From the NCBI GenBank assembly GCA_033558025.1, contig JAUCEF010000016.1, positions 2,976,001-3,040,000 on the forward strand: a DNA stretch of 64,000 nt. The letters are read 5' to 3'. The position numbers and the translations under genes were made by a program. Below the pieces are notes generated by a model. That model saw only the letters and a program-made list of their open reading frames with translations. It was not told the DNA's origin and made no database searches. Every line of letters begins with the position of its first letter. Position 1 is the first letter of the stretch. The DNA comes from Phytophthora sp. 'mugwort'. Its lineage: Eukaryota > Oomycota > Peronosporomycetes > Peronosporales > Peronosporaceae. Below, piece after piece: positions 1 through 11,646 of this stretch.

Positions 1-3000
1 GCCAAGGCGTTCAGTGCCGAGCGAGAATCTCGTCAGTGCACGTACTGCGGGAAATTGGGGCACATCATTGACAAGTGCTGGACCAAGCAGAAGGACGAGA
101 ACCGAGGGCCAAGACGCAGCGGCAACGGCCGTGGACGCGGGGCCAACAACATCCAGTGGAGAAACGACGACTACGACTACGACCGTGTCGCGTTTGCGGT
201 TTCGTTGGAATGCGGAAAATCGACGGGCAAGAATATGCCCGGGATGTGGGCGGTCGACAGCGGCGCAACGCACCACATTTGCAATGACAAGACCAAGTTC
301 GCCACGCTGAATGAGCAAGACGAAGGCGAACTATCGGTAGCGGACGGAAACAAGGCCGAGATTAAGGGTGTGGGAACTATCATCGAACGAGTGGTTCTGC
401 CCAACGGCGACGAGCGCGACATCGAAATCAAGGACGCGCTGTACGTGCCGAAGATGAACAAGAATCTGCTTTCGGTGCCGCAGATTAACAAGAGTGGCAA
501 CTTTCAAGTGGTGTTCGACGGTGCGAGCATGCATGTCGCGCGAAAGGGCTCGAAGCAAGTGGTGGCAACGGCTGACCTCGTCGACGGTCTCTACTGGCTA
601 CGCATACCACAACATTCGGTGAATGCGGCGACGTCAACGCGCAACGTGGATCTACACGCGCGGATGGGCCACGCTCCGATCGACGTGCTACGCAAAATGG
701 TCAGCAGTGGCATGATCAAGGACGCGAAAACACCATCACAGTCGAGTGGCATATGTCGCGGATGTCAGCAAGGGAAGATGGTCCAAAAACCGTTCCCAAG
801 CAACCGCGACAAGCGTCACTACGACGTATTTGAGCTACTCCACTTCGACATCTGCGGCCCCATGGAACAAGAGTCACTGGGTGGCAGCAAATATTTGCTG
901 CTCATAGTGGACGAAGCCAGCGGATGCATGAAGGGTTTCTGCTTAAGTGCCAAGTCGGAGAGCGAAGAATGCCTCAAGACCTACATCATGAAGGTGCAGA
1001 CGCAGTTCGGCAAACGTGTCAAGTTCGTGCGCCACGACGGAGCCCGTGAGTTTGCTACTAATTCGCTCAAGGCCTTCTACGAAGATCAAGGCATCGAGCA
1101 GCAGACCACGGTTCCGTACGCGCACCAAACCAACGGCACGGCAGAGAGAGCTATCCGGACCATCGTTACGATTGGTCGCAGCATGCTGCATTATGCAAAG
1201 CTGGACAAGTGTTTTTGGGGCGAAGCAGCGATGACTGCTATTTATGTCAAGAACCGCTTGCCGTCGCCCAAGGTCGAAAACAAGACTCCGTTCGAGATTG
1301 TATACAAGTTCAAGCCAAGTGTGAAGCACATGCGTGTGTTTGGATGTCGGACGTACGTCCTGACCCCGAAGGAGAAGCGACTCAAGTGGGACCCCAAGGC
1401 TCGCGCTGGTCTGTTCATGGGCTACGAAGAAGTGTCGAAGGCGTACCGAGTTTATGACATCGAGGCGGGGCAGGTGCTGATAAGTCGCGATGTCACCTTC
1501 GACGAATCAAGTTTTGGTATCTCGACGACGATCTCAGGTAATGACGACGAAGATGTGAACCTGGGCTTCGACTCGCTCGAGATTGGTGACGATGACTCGG
1601 CAGGTCCGACCGAATTCAAGCAGGCGGGGAAGCGCAAGACTCGACCAAGTGATGCGGATACCATGTCAGTGAACTCGCGTCCTGTTCGCCGTGCGACTGG
1701 TTTGGAAGAAGCAAGCGCTCCTGTCACCTCGTTAGAGCGCCAAGCCAAACGCCGAGCGAGTGTTCGAATGGAACCTGGACTACCTGACGAAGAAGAGAAG
1801 GATGCTCAAGACAACGAAGAAGACGATTCCACTCCTCCCGTATTTTGGCGAGCAAGTGCCAACTCAGTGGAAGCCGGCGAGTTGTCTGAGCCGACGACAT
1901 TCCAAGACGCGGTGAACGGACCTGATCAAGTGCATTGGCGCAAGGCTGTTCGTGCGGAACTCAAGTCGATGCGACTTCGTGGTGTGTTTCGTGCTGCCAA
2001 GTTGCCTAACGGACAACGCGCCATCGGCACCAAGTGGGTGTTCAAGATCAAGCGCAAAGCCGACGGATCGATCGAGAAGTACAAGGCGCGCCTGGTGGCC
2101 AAGGGTTTCAAGCAGAAGTACGGCATCGACTACACAGAGACGTTCTCGCCCGTGGTCAAGTACGTGACGCTGCGCATGGTCATCGCGATCGCCAAGTATT
2201 TCGACTGGCCTCTGGACCAACTCGACGTGGTAACGGCATTTCTGTACGGCATCATGAAGGAAGTCGTGTACTGCATGCGTGGTGCCAGAAGGGGTCGAGC
2301 TGGACGATGACTTCGACTGCCTGGAACTGGTCAAGGCGATCTACGGTCTCAAGCAAGCTTCGCGCGTGTGGAACGAGACCTTCGACGAATTCGTGTGCTC
2401 CATCGGTTTTCAAGTTTCGGCCTACGATCCGTGCCTCTACATCAAGATTGTGGATGGTCACTGCGTTCTGATGCTGGTGTACGTGGACGACGTATTAGTA
2501 ACCGGAAGTTCGGCCGAACTGATCGCACGCACCAAGAGTGACCTGAAGACACGTTTTGAGATGACCGACAGCGGGAAGTGTGCCTTTGTCTTGGGTATCG
2601 AGCTGGTCGACAACGCTGACGGCAGTGTAACAATGTGCCAACGGCGCTACGTGAACGACATTCTCAAGCGTTTCGGCATGGATGACTGCAAGGCTGTGGT
2701 AAGCCCCGCGGATTTGAGCTCTCGACTGGTTCCAAGCAACGCGCCGACCAAGATCAACGTTCCCTTTCGTGAAGCTTGGGTGCACTCATGCACTTGATGA
2801 CTGCGACGCGACCAGATATCGCTTTCGCCGTGGGATATGTGTCGCGCTTCATGGAAAACCCTCAAGTCGAGCACTGGGTTAAAGTGAAGCGAATCCTCCG
2901 CTATTTACAAGGGACCAAGTCGCATGGAATCTGTTTCAAACCCGGTGACAAGGTGGACTTCCGCGGCTACTCGGACGCAGACTGGGCCGGCGACCATTCC

Positions 3001-3441
3001 GATCGCAAGTCAACTTCGGGCTATACGTTCATTTTGATGGGCGCGCCAGTCAGTTGGGGAAGCAAGAAACAGTCAAGTGTGTCGCTATCAACGAGCGAAG
3101 CGGAATACATCGCGCTCAGTCTGGCCGTCCAAGAAGGCAAGTGGATTCATCGCCTGCTATGCGAGATTTTGGCGGCTGCCAACGAGACTGGACCCGAGCT
3201 CAAGATCCGCGAAGACAACCAGTCGTGCATCAAGATGACGAAGAACCCAGTGAACCATGGTCGCGCCAAGCACATCGACATCAAGTACCATCACATCCGT
3301 GATGAGGTCAAGCGCGGCGAAGTCAAGCTCGAGTATTGCGAGACTTCTATCATGCTGGCGGACATCATGACCAAGGCACTGCCAGGACCGCGCCACATGG
3401 ATCTGACGGCGTCCCTCGGAATCCATGCGTGTTCGCATTGA
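1..3441 (+). pseudogene. Copia Gag-Pol, copy A1 (5' end outside window, two frameshifts)
   Basis: Position 1 corresponds to codon 211 of family A Gag-Pol (compare 4426 in copy A2, offset 4425). The segment carries the CCHC knuckle, the VDSGATHHI protease site, integrase with HFDICGP and [11 protein letters not shown] with LVYVDDVLV, RNase H with SDADWAGD, and the C-terminal GIHACSH followed by TGA at 3439-3441. Two lesions break the frame. An extra 4 nt (ATGC) lies at about 2275-2278, between the TAFLYG and VPEGVEL parts of RT. One base is missing at about 2776 (GAAGCTTGGG where intact copies have GAAGCTGTGGG). Apart from a few substitutions it matches A2 through the shared region, so A1 and A2 form a head-to-tail pair joined by one LTR. 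It cannot make a complete RT. Confidence 0.93.
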
Positions 3442-3468
3442 GGGGGCGTATTAAGGGTTGCCGGGTTT

Positions 3469-3506
3469 TGGTACTGTGTACCAGTAACCGGTTAACCCGA
3501 ACCGGT
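3469..3506 (+). promoter_or_regulatory. U3 palindrome cluster (candidate regulatory site)
   Basis: TGGTACTGTGTACCA (3469-3483) is a 15-bp interrupted palindrome. It is followed by two ACCGGT palindromes at 3487-3492 and 3501-3506. The C LTR has the matching palindrome at 11168-11182 and paired ACCGGT, and the B LTR also has paired ACCGGT. A role in transcription factor binding is inferred only from this recurrence. Confidence 0.45.
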
Positions 3507-3672
3507 CCAACACGATCCCGCGATGTTTACGGTACGTTGTTTACGCAACCGATGATTAGACGAGTAGGATGATTGGACGAGTGCGGAGTGTTGGTGATTG
3601 GATGCACCAAATGATTGGATGCAGGGCTGCATATCTATGTGGTAGACTAGGTAGTGTAAGCTCCGATAAATC

Positions 3673-3691
3673 AATCACTTTCGAATCTTCC
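3673..3691 (+). promoter_or_regulatory. Putative LTR core promoter (Initiator-like)
   Basis: AATCACTTTCGAATCTTCC contains TCACTTT (3675-3681), which fits the oomycete Initiator core YCAYTYY, followed by a weaker version of the flanking promoter region. If the A at about 3677 is the start, the leader to the ATG at 3796 is about 119 nt. The block recurs in every family A LTR. Confidence 0.55.
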
Positions 3692-3791
3692 TTCTTCAGC
3701 TCAAGTGGTCTTCACTCCGGTCCCCGCACCCAAGTGCAGAACTCCCTCCGCTCAACCCAAGCCTCGCTTCAAGACCTCAATACCTTTATCA

Positions 3792-3803
3792 GGTTATGAG
3801 CCC
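3792..3803 (+). promoter_or_regulatory. Primer-binding site for half initiator tRNA-Met, overlapping the start codon
   Basis: GGTTATGAGCCC directly follows the LTR end. It is the reverse complement of GGGCUCAUAACC, the anticodon stem-loop of eukaryotic initiator tRNA-Met (about positions 29-40). Drosophila copia is known to prime from the 5' half of this tRNA. Here the ATG at 3796-3798 is both the centre of the site and the Gag-Pol start codon. Confidence 0.82.
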
Positions 3804-6462
3804 AAGCACCATGTCCTCTGCCCAAGACGTCTCGACCAAGGTCTCCATCGACAAGTTCAACGGAGACAACTACGCGACGTGGAACCGCTACATGCGTGGC
3901 GTGTTCCTGACCAAGTCGACGTGGCATGTGGTGAATCGGGAAACGTCTCCATCCTTTACGGACTCCCGGGCCAAGGACGAGTATGTCAAGTCGAGCAACA
4001 TCGCTTTTGGACTGATGTTGCTTCACATGGACGCGGACTACCACCATGTGGTCGACGACTGCGAGGAAGCGTGGGTTGCCTGGTCGCGCCTGAAGACGCT
4101 GTATGGTGGTTCACAGAAGGCTGGTCGCATCTACCTGAAGCGACAGCTCTTCAGCATGGAGATGTCGGAAGGCGGCAATGTGTTGCATCATTGCAATGAT
4201 GTCCTGAACATCAGCGCCAAGCTCAGCAGCATCGGCGCCAAGATGGAGGACGAGGACGTGGCGATCTGCTTGCTGCGCAGTCTCCCCAAGAGCTACGAGA
4301 ACGTCGTACTGAACTTGGAGATGAGTAGCGCGGAGCTGAAGACGCAAGACGTCGTGAAGGTGCTCACGAACGAGCATATCAAGCGGCAGGGCGAGAAGAC
4401 TCCGTTGGTGAAAACTGAAGACGCGGCCAAGGCGTTCAGTGCCGAGCGAGAATCTCGTCAGTGCACGTACTGCGGGAAATTGGGGCACATCATTGACAAG
4501 TGCTGGACCAAGCAGAAGGACGAGAACCGAGGGCCAAGACGCAGCGGCAACGGCCGTGGACGCGGGGCCAACAACATCCAGTGGAGAAACGACGACTACG
4601 ACTACGACCGTGTCGCGTTTGCGGTTTCGTTGGAATGCGGAAAATCGACAGGCAAGAATATGCCCGGGATGTGGGCGGTCGACAGCGGCGCAACGCACCA
4701 CATTTGCAATGACAAGACCAAGTTCGCCACGCTGAATGAGCAAGACGAAGGCGAACTATCGGTAGCGGACGGAAACAAGGCCGAGATTAAGGGTGTGGGA
4801 ACTATCATCGAACGAGTGGTTCTGCCCAACGGCGACGAGCGCGACATCGAAATCAAGGACGCGCTGTACGTGCCGAAGATGAACAAGAATCTGCTTTCGG
4901 TGCCGCAGATTAACAAGAGTGGCAACTTTCAAGTGGTGTTCGACGGTGCGAGCATGCATGTCGCGCGAAAGGGCTCGAAGCAAGTGGTGGCAACGGCTGA
5001 CCTCGTCGACGGTCTCTACTGGCTACGCATACCACAACATTCGGTGAATGCGGCGACGTCAACGCGCAACGTGGATCTACACGCGCGGATGGGCCACGCT
5101 CCGATCGACGTGCTACGCAAAATGGTCAGCAGTGGCATGATCAAGGACGCGAAAACACCATCACAGTCGAGTGGCATATGTCGCAGATGTCAGCAAGGGA
5201 AGATGGTCCAAAAACCGTTCCCAAGCAACCGCGACAAGCGTCACTACGACGTATTTGAGCTACTCCACTTCGACATCTGCGGCCCCATGGAACAAGAGTC
5301 ACTGGGTGGCAGCAAATATTTGCTGCTCATAGTGGACGAAGCCAGCGGATGCATGAAGGGTTTCTGCTTAAGTGCCAAGTCGGAGAGCGAAGAATGCCTC
5401 AAGACCTACATCATGAAGGTGCAGACGCAGTTCGGCAAACGTGTCAAGTTCGTGCGCCACGACGGAGCCCGTGAGTTTGCTACTAATTCGCTCAAGGCCT
5501 TCTACGAAGATCAAGGCATCGAGCAGCAGACCACGGTTCCGTACGCGCACCAAACCAACGGCACGGCAGAGAGAGCTATCCGGACCATCGTTACGATTGG
5601 TCGCAGCATGCTGCATTATGCAAAGCTGGACAAGTGTTTTTGGGGCGAAGCAGCGATGACTGCTATTTATGTCAAGAACCGCTTGCCGTCGCCCAAGGTC
5701 GAAAACAAGACTCCGTTCGAGATTGTATACAAGTTCAAGCCAAGTGTGAAGCACATGCGTGTGTTTGGATGTCGGACGTACGTCCTGACCCCGAAGGAGA
5801 AGCGACTCAAGTGGGACCCCAAGGCTCGCGCTGGTCTGTTCATGGGCTACGAAGAAGTGTCGAAGGCGTACCGAGTTTATGACATCGAGGCGGGGCAGGT
5901 GCTGATAAGTCGCGATGTCACCTTCGACGAATCAAGTTTTGGTATCTCGACGACGATCTCAGGTAATGACGACGAAGATGTGAACCTGGGCTTCGACTCG
6001 CTCGAGATTGGTGACGATGACTCGGCAGGTCCGACCGAATTCAAGCAGGCGGGGAAGCGCAAGACTCGACCAAGTGATGCGGATACCATGTCAGTGAACT
6101 CGCGTCCTGTTCGCTTTGCTACTGGTTTGGAAGAAGCAAGCGCTCCTGTCACCTCGTTAGAGCGCCAAGCCAAACGCCGAGCGAGTGTTCGAATGGAACC
6201 TGGACTACCTGACGAAGAAGAGAAGGATGCTCAAGACAACGAAGAAGACGATTCCACTCCTCCCGTATTTTGGCGAGCAAGTGCCAACTCAGTGGAAGCC
6301 GGCGAGTTGTCTGAGCCGACGACATTCCAAGACGCGGTGAACGGACCTGATCAAGTGCATTGGCGCAAGGCTGTTCGTGCGGAACTCAAGTCGATGCGAC
6401 TTCGTGGTGTGTTTCGTGCTGCCAAGTTGCCTAACGGACAACGCGCCATCGGCACCAAGTGG
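3796..6462 (+). pseudogene. Copia Gag-Pol, copy A2, first part (interrupted by C1)
   Basis: The start is the ATG inside the primer-binding site. The frame is open through Gag, CCHC knuckle (residues 223-236), protease D296 in DSGAT, and integrase D493, D556 and E592 (35 residues between the last two, so DD35E). It breaks at the entry of RT (GTKW), where C1 is inserted. One integrase zinc-binding neighbour differs from other copies (CRRCQQGKM versus CRGCQQGKM). The body resumes after C1 at 11207. Removing C1 and one 5-bp TSD restores the alignment, so A2 was open over this stretch before the insertion. Confidence 0.93.
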
Positions 6463-6819
6463 TTAAGAAAGGTTACGTTGGGTCTTGAACTTGACGTAGG
6501 GGTCTTGGACACCGCCGAGGCTTGAGGCGAGGCGAGGAAGGAGGCTTGAGAGGTTGAATGGAAATTCAGAAGTGATTGATTTATCGGAGCTTACTTTGCC
6601 TGCCTACCTGGTATACTACATAGACATGCAACTATGCATCCAATCAATTGGTGCATCCAATCACCATCATTCCGTACTCGTCCAATCATCCTACTCGTCC
6701 AATCATGAGTGGCGTAATCACCGTGGCGTAATCATGGCGAGGGAGCATTGGACCGGTCCGGTTAACCGGTTCGGGTACCTTGGACTGGTACACTGTACCA
6801 AGGAAGTTACCCTGCAACA
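6463..6819 (-). repeat. C1 3' LTR (357 bp)
   Basis: It lies between the TSD AGTGG and the polypurine tract (GAGGGGGCG in sense, + strand 6820-6828). It reads as identical to the right LTR over the full length by inspection. Confidence 0.94.
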
Positions 6820-6826
6820 CGCCCCC

Positions 6827-9800
6827 TCAATGCGAACACGCGTGAACGCCGAGCGCCGCCGTCAAGTCCTTGTGGCGTGGTCCGGCGAGTCCCTTGGTCA
6901 AGATGTCGGCCAGCATGGTCGTAGTCTCGCAGTATTCGACGATCACTTCTCCGCGCTTGACTTCATCACGGATGTGATGGTACTTGATGTCGATATGCTT
7001 GGCGCGGCCATGGTTCACTGGGTTCTTGGTCATCTTGATGCACGACTGGTTGTCTTCGAAAATCTTCAACTCCGGCGTGGCTCCGCCTGCAGCAGCTAGG
7101 ATCTCGCACAGCAACTTGTGCACCCACTTGCCTTCTTGGATGGCCAAGCTCAGTGCAATGTACTCGGCCTCACTTGTCGAGAGCGATACGCTTGACTGCT
7201 TTTTAGAACCCCACGACACTGGTCCGCCGACAACTTGGAACAGATAGCCTGACGTTGACTTGCGATTGCTTAAATCACCTGCCCAGTCGGCGTCCGAAAA
7301 GCCTTGAAAGTCGACGTCCTTGCCTGGCAAAAAGCGAATTCCGTGCCACTTGGTACCTTGTAGGTAGCGAAAAATGCGCTTGACTGCAATCCAATGTTCC
7401 ACTTGCGGGTTCTCCATAAAGCGCGATACATAGCCAACAGCGAACGCAACGTCCGGGCGAGTCGATGTCATCAAGTGCATAAGTGCACCGACAGCCTCGC
7501 GAAATGGCGCGTCCAACCTGGTTGTGGAGTCGCTTGAGACCAGCTTCATGCTGATGTCGACCGGACTTGCAGCAGGTTTGCAGTCTTGCATGCCAAAGCG
7601 CTCCAGGATGTCGTTGATGTACCGAGCTTGACTTAAGGTGACACTGCCATCCGCCTTGTCGACCACTTCGATCCCCAGGATGAAGGAACACTTGCCACTG
7701 TCGGTCATCTCAAACCGCGACTTGAGTTGGCGCTTGACTTCTTCAATCAATGTTGCCGAGCTCCCGGTCACCAACACGTCGTCCACGTAGACCAACAGCA
7801 GAACGCATTCACCGCCGATGACCTTGATGTAGAGGCAGGGGTCGTAGCTTGATACACGAAAACCGATGGAGCGCACATGCTCGTCGAAGGTCTCGTTCCA
7901 AACTCGTGAAGCTTGTTTCAGCCCGAAGATCGCCTTGAGCAACTCCACGCAGTCGAAACCATCGTCCAGTTCCACGCCTTCAGGCACACTGCAAAACACC
8001 TTTTCCTTCATCAAACCGTACAGGAACGCGGTGACCACGTCGAGTTGGTCGATCGGCCATCCGTAGTACTTGGCGATCGCGATGATCATTCGCAGCGTCA
8101 CGTACTTGATCACGGGCGAAAACGTCTCGGTGTAGTCGATCCCATACTTCTGCACGAAGCCTTTCGCGACGAGTCGAGCCTTGAATTTTTCGATGGATCC
8201 GTCAGCATTGCGCTTGATCTTGAAGACCCACTTGGTACCGACTGCGCGCTGATTGTTAGGCAGTTTCGCCGCACGGAAAACACCTCGAAGCCGCATTGAC
8301 TTGAGTTCAGCGCGAATTGCCTTGCGCCAATGAGCTTCGTCTGGACCGTTCACAGCTTCTTGAAATGTCTTGGGTTCCGCGCTGTCACTTGCTTCCACCG
8401 CATTCGCACTTGCACGCCAGAACATTGGCGAAGTCGAGCTGTCTTCATCGTTGTCTTCCGATTCTTCTTGCGGCGTAGACGATTCACGTTGGTTTTCTTC
8501 TTCCGAGTGGTCGGGAGCACTAGCTTCTTCGAGCCCAACAGTGCGACGTGGGCGCCGAACATTGGCGCGATCTTCGTTTTCCGGACGCGATTTCCGCTTC
8601 CCCGCCTGCTTGAACACCCTCGTGCCACTGTTGTCGGAGACTTGCATTTCGTCAAAATAGTCGGCAACTTCGTTGACTCCTTCATCACCAATAGCTTCAG
8701 CCCCATCAAAGCTTGACTCATCGAATGTGACATCGCGAGAGATCAGCACCTGCCCCGCCTCAATGTCATAAACTCGATACGCCTTGGAACGCTCCTCGTA
8801 ACCCATGAAAATACCTTCACGAGCTTTGGGATCCCACTTGAGTCGCTTCTCCTTCGGCGTCAAGATATAGGCCTTGCACCCGAAGATCCGCATGTGCTTG
8901 ACGTTGGGCTTGGACTTGTAGATGATTTCGAACGGAGTTTTGTCGGGCGACTTCGGAGACGGCAGACGATTCTTGATGTAAATTGCCGTCATTGCTGCTT
9001 CCGCCCAGAACGTCTTGTCCAAGCCAGCGTAGTGAAGCATACTGCGGCCGATAGTCACGATGGTTCGGTTGGCGCGCTCAGCAGTTGCGTTGGTTTGGTG
9101 CGCATACCGAACCGTGGGCTGGACTTCGATGCCGTGGTCTTCGTAGAAAGGCTTGAGCGAGTTGGTCGCGAACTCTCTGGCTCCATCATGCCGCACAAAC
9201 TTCACCTTGGCATCGAATTGCTTCTCCACCTTGGTAATGAAGCGACGCAAGCAGCCTTCGCTTTCCGACTTGGCTTGCAAGCAGAATCCCGTCATGCAGC
9301 TGCTGGCTTCGTCCGTGAGAAGCAACAAGTAGCGACTGCCACCCAGCGACTCTTCCTCCATGGGTCCACAAATATCAAAGTGAAGGAACTCGAACGGCTT
9401 GTACTTGGGCTTGTTCGGGTTGCTTGGGAAGGGCTTTTGCACCATTTTTCCTTGTTGGCACCCGCGACACTGGCTTGAGTTCTTTGACGATGTCGGCATC
9501 TTGGCACCCGTGACCATGCCACTTGAGACCATCTTCCGAAGAACGTCGCTGGGTGCGTGACCCATACGTGCATGAAGATCGACCGCGTTGATCGATACAT
9601 CGGTCACCGAATTCGCAGCGAAACTTGGCACCCGGAGACCGTCGATCAGGTCCGCGGAAGCCACGATCTTTTTCGACGTCTTGTGTGCGATGTGCATTTC
9701 TGCTCCATCAAACACCACCTTGAACTGTCCGCTTCGGTTGATCTGGGGTACCGAAAGCAGATTCTTGTTCATACTTGGTACGTAGAGCGCGTCTTGAACG

Positions 9801-10840
9801 TGGATGTCGCGTTCGCCACCATTAGGCAAGGTGACGCGCTGCATGACCGTTCCAACTCCCTTGATCTTGGCAGTATTGCCGTTTGCGACAGTGAGTTCAC
9901 CTTCGTCGCATGCCTTGATGTTGACAAACTTATTCTTGTCATTGCAGATGTGGTGCGTGGCACCACTGTCGATGGCCCATGAGCCTTGAAACTTGTTGGT
10001 CTTGGAGATACCACACTCCATAGAGACCGCCAACGCGATGAAGTCATCATCGCTGTCGTCGCGCCATTGGACATTGTTCGCACCGCGACCAGACCGGCCA
10101 CGTCGTGCACCTCGATTGTCATCCTTTTGCTTGGTCCAGCACTTGTCCACGACGTGTCCCGATTTCCCGCAGTAAGTGCAGTGGCGGCTTTCACGCTCGG
10201 CATTGAAGGCCCTTGCAGTGTCTTCAATCTTCACCTGAGCAGTCTTCTCGCCCTGCCGCTTGATGTGCTCGTTCGTGAGCACCTTGATCACGTCTTGAGT
10301 GCGCAGTTCTGCGTTGCTCATCTCCAAGTTCAGTACGACGTTCTCGTAGCTCTTGGGGAGACTGCGCAGCAAGCAGATCGCCACGTCCTCGTCCTCCATC
10401 TTGGCGCCGATGCTGCTGAGCTTGGCGCTGATGTTCAGGACATCATTGCAATGATGCAACACATTGCCGCCTTCCGACATCTCCATGCTGAAGAGCTGTC
10501 GCTTCAGGTAGATGCGACCAGCCTTCTGCGAACCACCGTACAGCGTCTTCAGGCGCGACCAGGCAACCCACGCTTCCTCGCAGTCGTCGACCACATGGTG
10601 GTAGTCCGCATCCATGTGGAGCAACATCAGACCGAACGCGATGTTGCTGGACTTGACGTAGTCGTCCATGGCCCTCGGGTCCGCGAAGCTTGGCGTCGTC
10701 TCCCGGTTCACGACGTTCCATACCGACTTGGTCAGGAACACGCCACGCATGTAGCGGTTCCAGGTGGCGAAGTTGTCGCCGTTGAACTTGTCAATGGAGA
10801 TCTTGGTATCTTGCACAGACGACATGGTACTTGGGCTCAT
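6827..10840 (-). CDS. Copia Gag-Pol polyprotein of C1 (1337 aa, intact)
   Basis: This is a complete Gag-Pol. It starts at the ATG in the primer-binding site (10838-10840). A longer frame to 10894 exists, but it would begin inside the LTR. Visible parts are: Gag with [19 protein letters not shown] knuckle [14 protein letters not shown] (residues 221-234), protease [10 protein letters not shown] (D291), integrase zinc-binding HARMGH...CRGCQQGK, catalytic D489, D552 and E588 (DD35E), RT with [11 protein letters not shown] (YVDD 1018-1021), and RNase H with [15 protein letters not shown] and EDNQSC. The protein would form virus-like particles, process itself, copy the RNA and integrate the cDNA. 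It is clearly diverged from family A, for example in the acidic linker after integrase, but collinear with it. No chromodomain or env-like reading frame is present. TGA at 6827-6829 overlaps the polypurine tract. Confidence 0.96.
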   Translation of the reverse strand: MSPSTMSSVQDTKISIDKFNGDNFATWNRYMRGVFLTKSVWNVVNRETTPSFADPRAMDDYVKSSNIAFGLMLLHMDADYHHVVDDCEEAWVAWSRLKTLYGGSQKAGRIYLKRQLFSMEMSEGGNVLHHCNDVLNISAKLSSIGAKMEDEDVAICLLRSLPKSYENVVLNLEMSNAELRTQDVIKVLTNEHIKRQGEKTAQVKIEDTARAFNAERESRHCTYCGKSGHVVDKCWTKQKDDNRGARRGRSGRGANNVQWRDDSDDDFIALAVSMECGISKTNKFQGSWAIDSGATHHICNDKNKFVNIKACDEGELTVANGNTAKIKGVGTVMQRVTLPNGGERDIHVQDALYVPSMNKNLLSVPQINRSGQFKVVFDGAEMHIAHKTSKKIVASADLIDGLRVPSFAANSVTDVSINAVDLHARMGHAPSDVLRKMVSSGMVTGAKMPTSSKNSSQCRGCQQGKMVQKPFPSNPNKPKYKPFEFLHFDICGPMEEESLGGSRYLLLLTDEASSCMTGFCLQAKSESEGCLRRFITKVEKQFDAKVKFVRHDGAREFATNSLKPFYEDHGIEVQPTVRYAHQTNATAERANRTIVTIGRSMLHYAGLDKTFWAEAAMTAIYIKNRLPSPKSPDKTPFEIIYKSKPNVKHMRIFGCKAYILTPKEKRLKWDPKAREGIFMGYEERSKAYRVYDIEAGQVLISRDVTFDESSFDGAEAIGDEGVNEVADYFDEMQVSDNSGTRVFKQAGKRKSRPENEDRANVRRPRRTVGLEEASAPDHSEEENQRESSTPQEESEDNDEDSSTSPMFWRASANAVEASDSAEPKTFQEAVNGPDEAHWRKAIRAELKSMRLRGVFRAAKLPNNQRAVGTKWVFKIKRNADGSIEKFKARLVAKGFVQKYGIDYTETFSPVIKYVTLRMIIAIAKYYGWPIDQLDVVTAFLYGLMKEKVFCSVPEGVELDDGFDCVELLKAIFGLKQASRVWNETFDEHVRSIGFRVSSYDPCLYIKVIGGECVLLLVYVDDVLVTGSSATLIEEVKRQLKSRFEMTDSGKCSFILGIEVVDKADGSVTLSQARYINDILERFGMQDCKPAASPVDISMKLVSSDSTTRLDAPFREAVGALMHLMTSTRPDVAFAVGYVSRFMENPQVEHWIAVKRIFRYLQGTKWHGIRFLPGKDVDFQGFSDADWAGDLSNRKSTSGYLFQVVGGPVSWGSKKQSSVSLSTSEAEYIALSLAIQEGKWVHKLLCEILAAAGGATPELKIFEDNQSCIKMTKNPVNHGRAKHIDIKYHHIRDEVKRGEVIVEYCETTTMLADILTKGLAGPRHKDLTAALGVHACSH

Positions 10841-10844
10841 AACC
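10833..10844 (-). promoter_or_regulatory. C1 primer-binding site (half initiator tRNA-Met) with start codon
   Basis: In sense this reads GGTTATGAGCCC, flush with the end of the 5' LTR. The start codon of C1 Gag-Pol is the ATG inside it. Confidence 0.82.
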
Positions 10845-11201
10845 TTAAGAAAGGTTACGTTGGGTCTTGAACTTGACGTAGGGGTCTTGGACACCGCCGA
10901 GGCTTGAGGCGAGGCGAGGAAGGAGGCTTGAGAGGTTGAATGGAAATTCAGAAGTGATTGATTTATCGGAGCTTACTTTGCCTGCCTACCTGGTATACTA
11001 CATAGACATGCAACTATGCATCCAATCAATTGGTGCATCCAATCACCATCATTCCGTACTCGTCCAATCATCCTACTCGTCCAATCATGAGTGGCGTAAT
11101 CACCGTGGCGTAATCATGGCGAGGGAGCATTGGACCGGTCCGGTTAACCGGTTCGGGTACCTTGGACTGGTACACTGTACCAAGGAAGTTACCCTGCAAC
11201 A
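10845..11201 (-). repeat. C1 5' LTR (357 bp)
   Basis: It is bounded by the primer-binding site and by the TSD AGTGG at 11202-11206. U3 contains GATTACGCCAC repeats and paired ACCGGT sites like the other families. Confidence 0.94.
10941..10959 (-). promoter_or_regulatory. Putative C1 LTR core promoter
   Basis: The sense reads AATCACTTCTGAATTTCCA: an Initiator-like TCACTTC followed by GAATTTCCA, which resembles the oomycete flanking promoter region CAWTTTNYY at 7 of 9 positions. Confidence 0.5.
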
Positions 11202-11206
11202 AGTGG

Positions 11207-11646
11207 GTGTTCAAGATCAAGCGCAAAGCCGACGGATCGATCGAGAAGTACAAGGCGCGCCTGGTGGCCAAGGGTTTCAAGCAGAAGTACGGCATCGACT
11301 ACACGGAGACGTTCTCGCCCGTGGTCAAGTACGTGACGCTGCGCATGGTCATCGCGATCGCCAAGTATTTTGGCTGGCCTCTGGACCAACTCGACGTGGT
11401 AACGGCATTTCTGTACGGCATCATGAAGGAAGTCGTGTACTGCGTGGTGCCAGAAGGGGTCGAGCTGGACGATGACTTCGACTGCCTGGAACTGGTCAAG
11501 GCGATCTACGGTCTCAAGCAAGCTTCGCGCGTGTGGAACGAGACCTTCGACGAATTCGAGTGCTCCATCGGTTTTCAAGTTTCGGCCTACGATCCGTGCC
11601 TCTACATCAAGATTGTGGATGGTCACTGCGTTCTGATGCTGGTGTA
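11207..11646 (+). pseudogene. Copia Gag-Pol, copy A2, second part (RT fragment)
   Basis: This continues A2 after C1 with RT sequence ([18 protein letters not shown] through VVTAFLYG to CVLMLVY). It stops abruptly where a family A LTR begins at 11647, just before the YVDD aspartates. It lacks both the 4-nt insertion and the second lesion of A1 in the shared part. The 5 bp before the LTR (GTGTA) would be the target duplication if A3 was inserted here. The matching right flank is not visible in this window. Confidence 0.9.

Larger units (their letters stand above)
3449..3791 (+). repeat. Family A LTR shared by A1 and A2 (343 bp)
   Basis: This LTR lies between the A1 polypurine tract (GAGGGGGCG, 3440-3448) and the A2 primer-binding site. 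It begins TATTAAGGG (other copies TATTGAGGG) and ends CTTTATCA. The boundaries agree with the A13 insertion, where a 5-bp TSD fixes both ends. It serves as 3' LTR of A1 and 5' LTR of A2. U3 holds two ACCGGT palindromes, repeated TTTACG motifs and the near-repeat GATGATTAGACGAGT / GATGATTGGACGAGT at about 3551-3581. Confidence 0.93.
6463..11201 (-). mobile_element. Complete family C copia element C1
   Basis: This is a full element of 4739 bp: LTR 6463-6819, internal region 6820-10844, LTR 10845-11201. It is flanked by a perfect 5-bp duplication AGTGG (6458-6462 and 11202-11206) inside the RT region of A2. In sense orientation it begins TGTTGCAGGG and ends CTTTCTTAA, so the LTR termini are not TG...CA. 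The two LTRs read as identical by eye and Gag-Pol is uninterrupted, which suggests a very recent insertion of an element that may be autonomous. Confidence 0.95.

Noticed and set aside
3569..3799. 76-codon open frame in each family A LTR ending in ATGA over the Gag start
   Set aside because: Its first ATG lies upstream of the predicted transcription start and the sequence has no recognisable domain. It is treated as chance apart from the A13 fusion noted in the findings.
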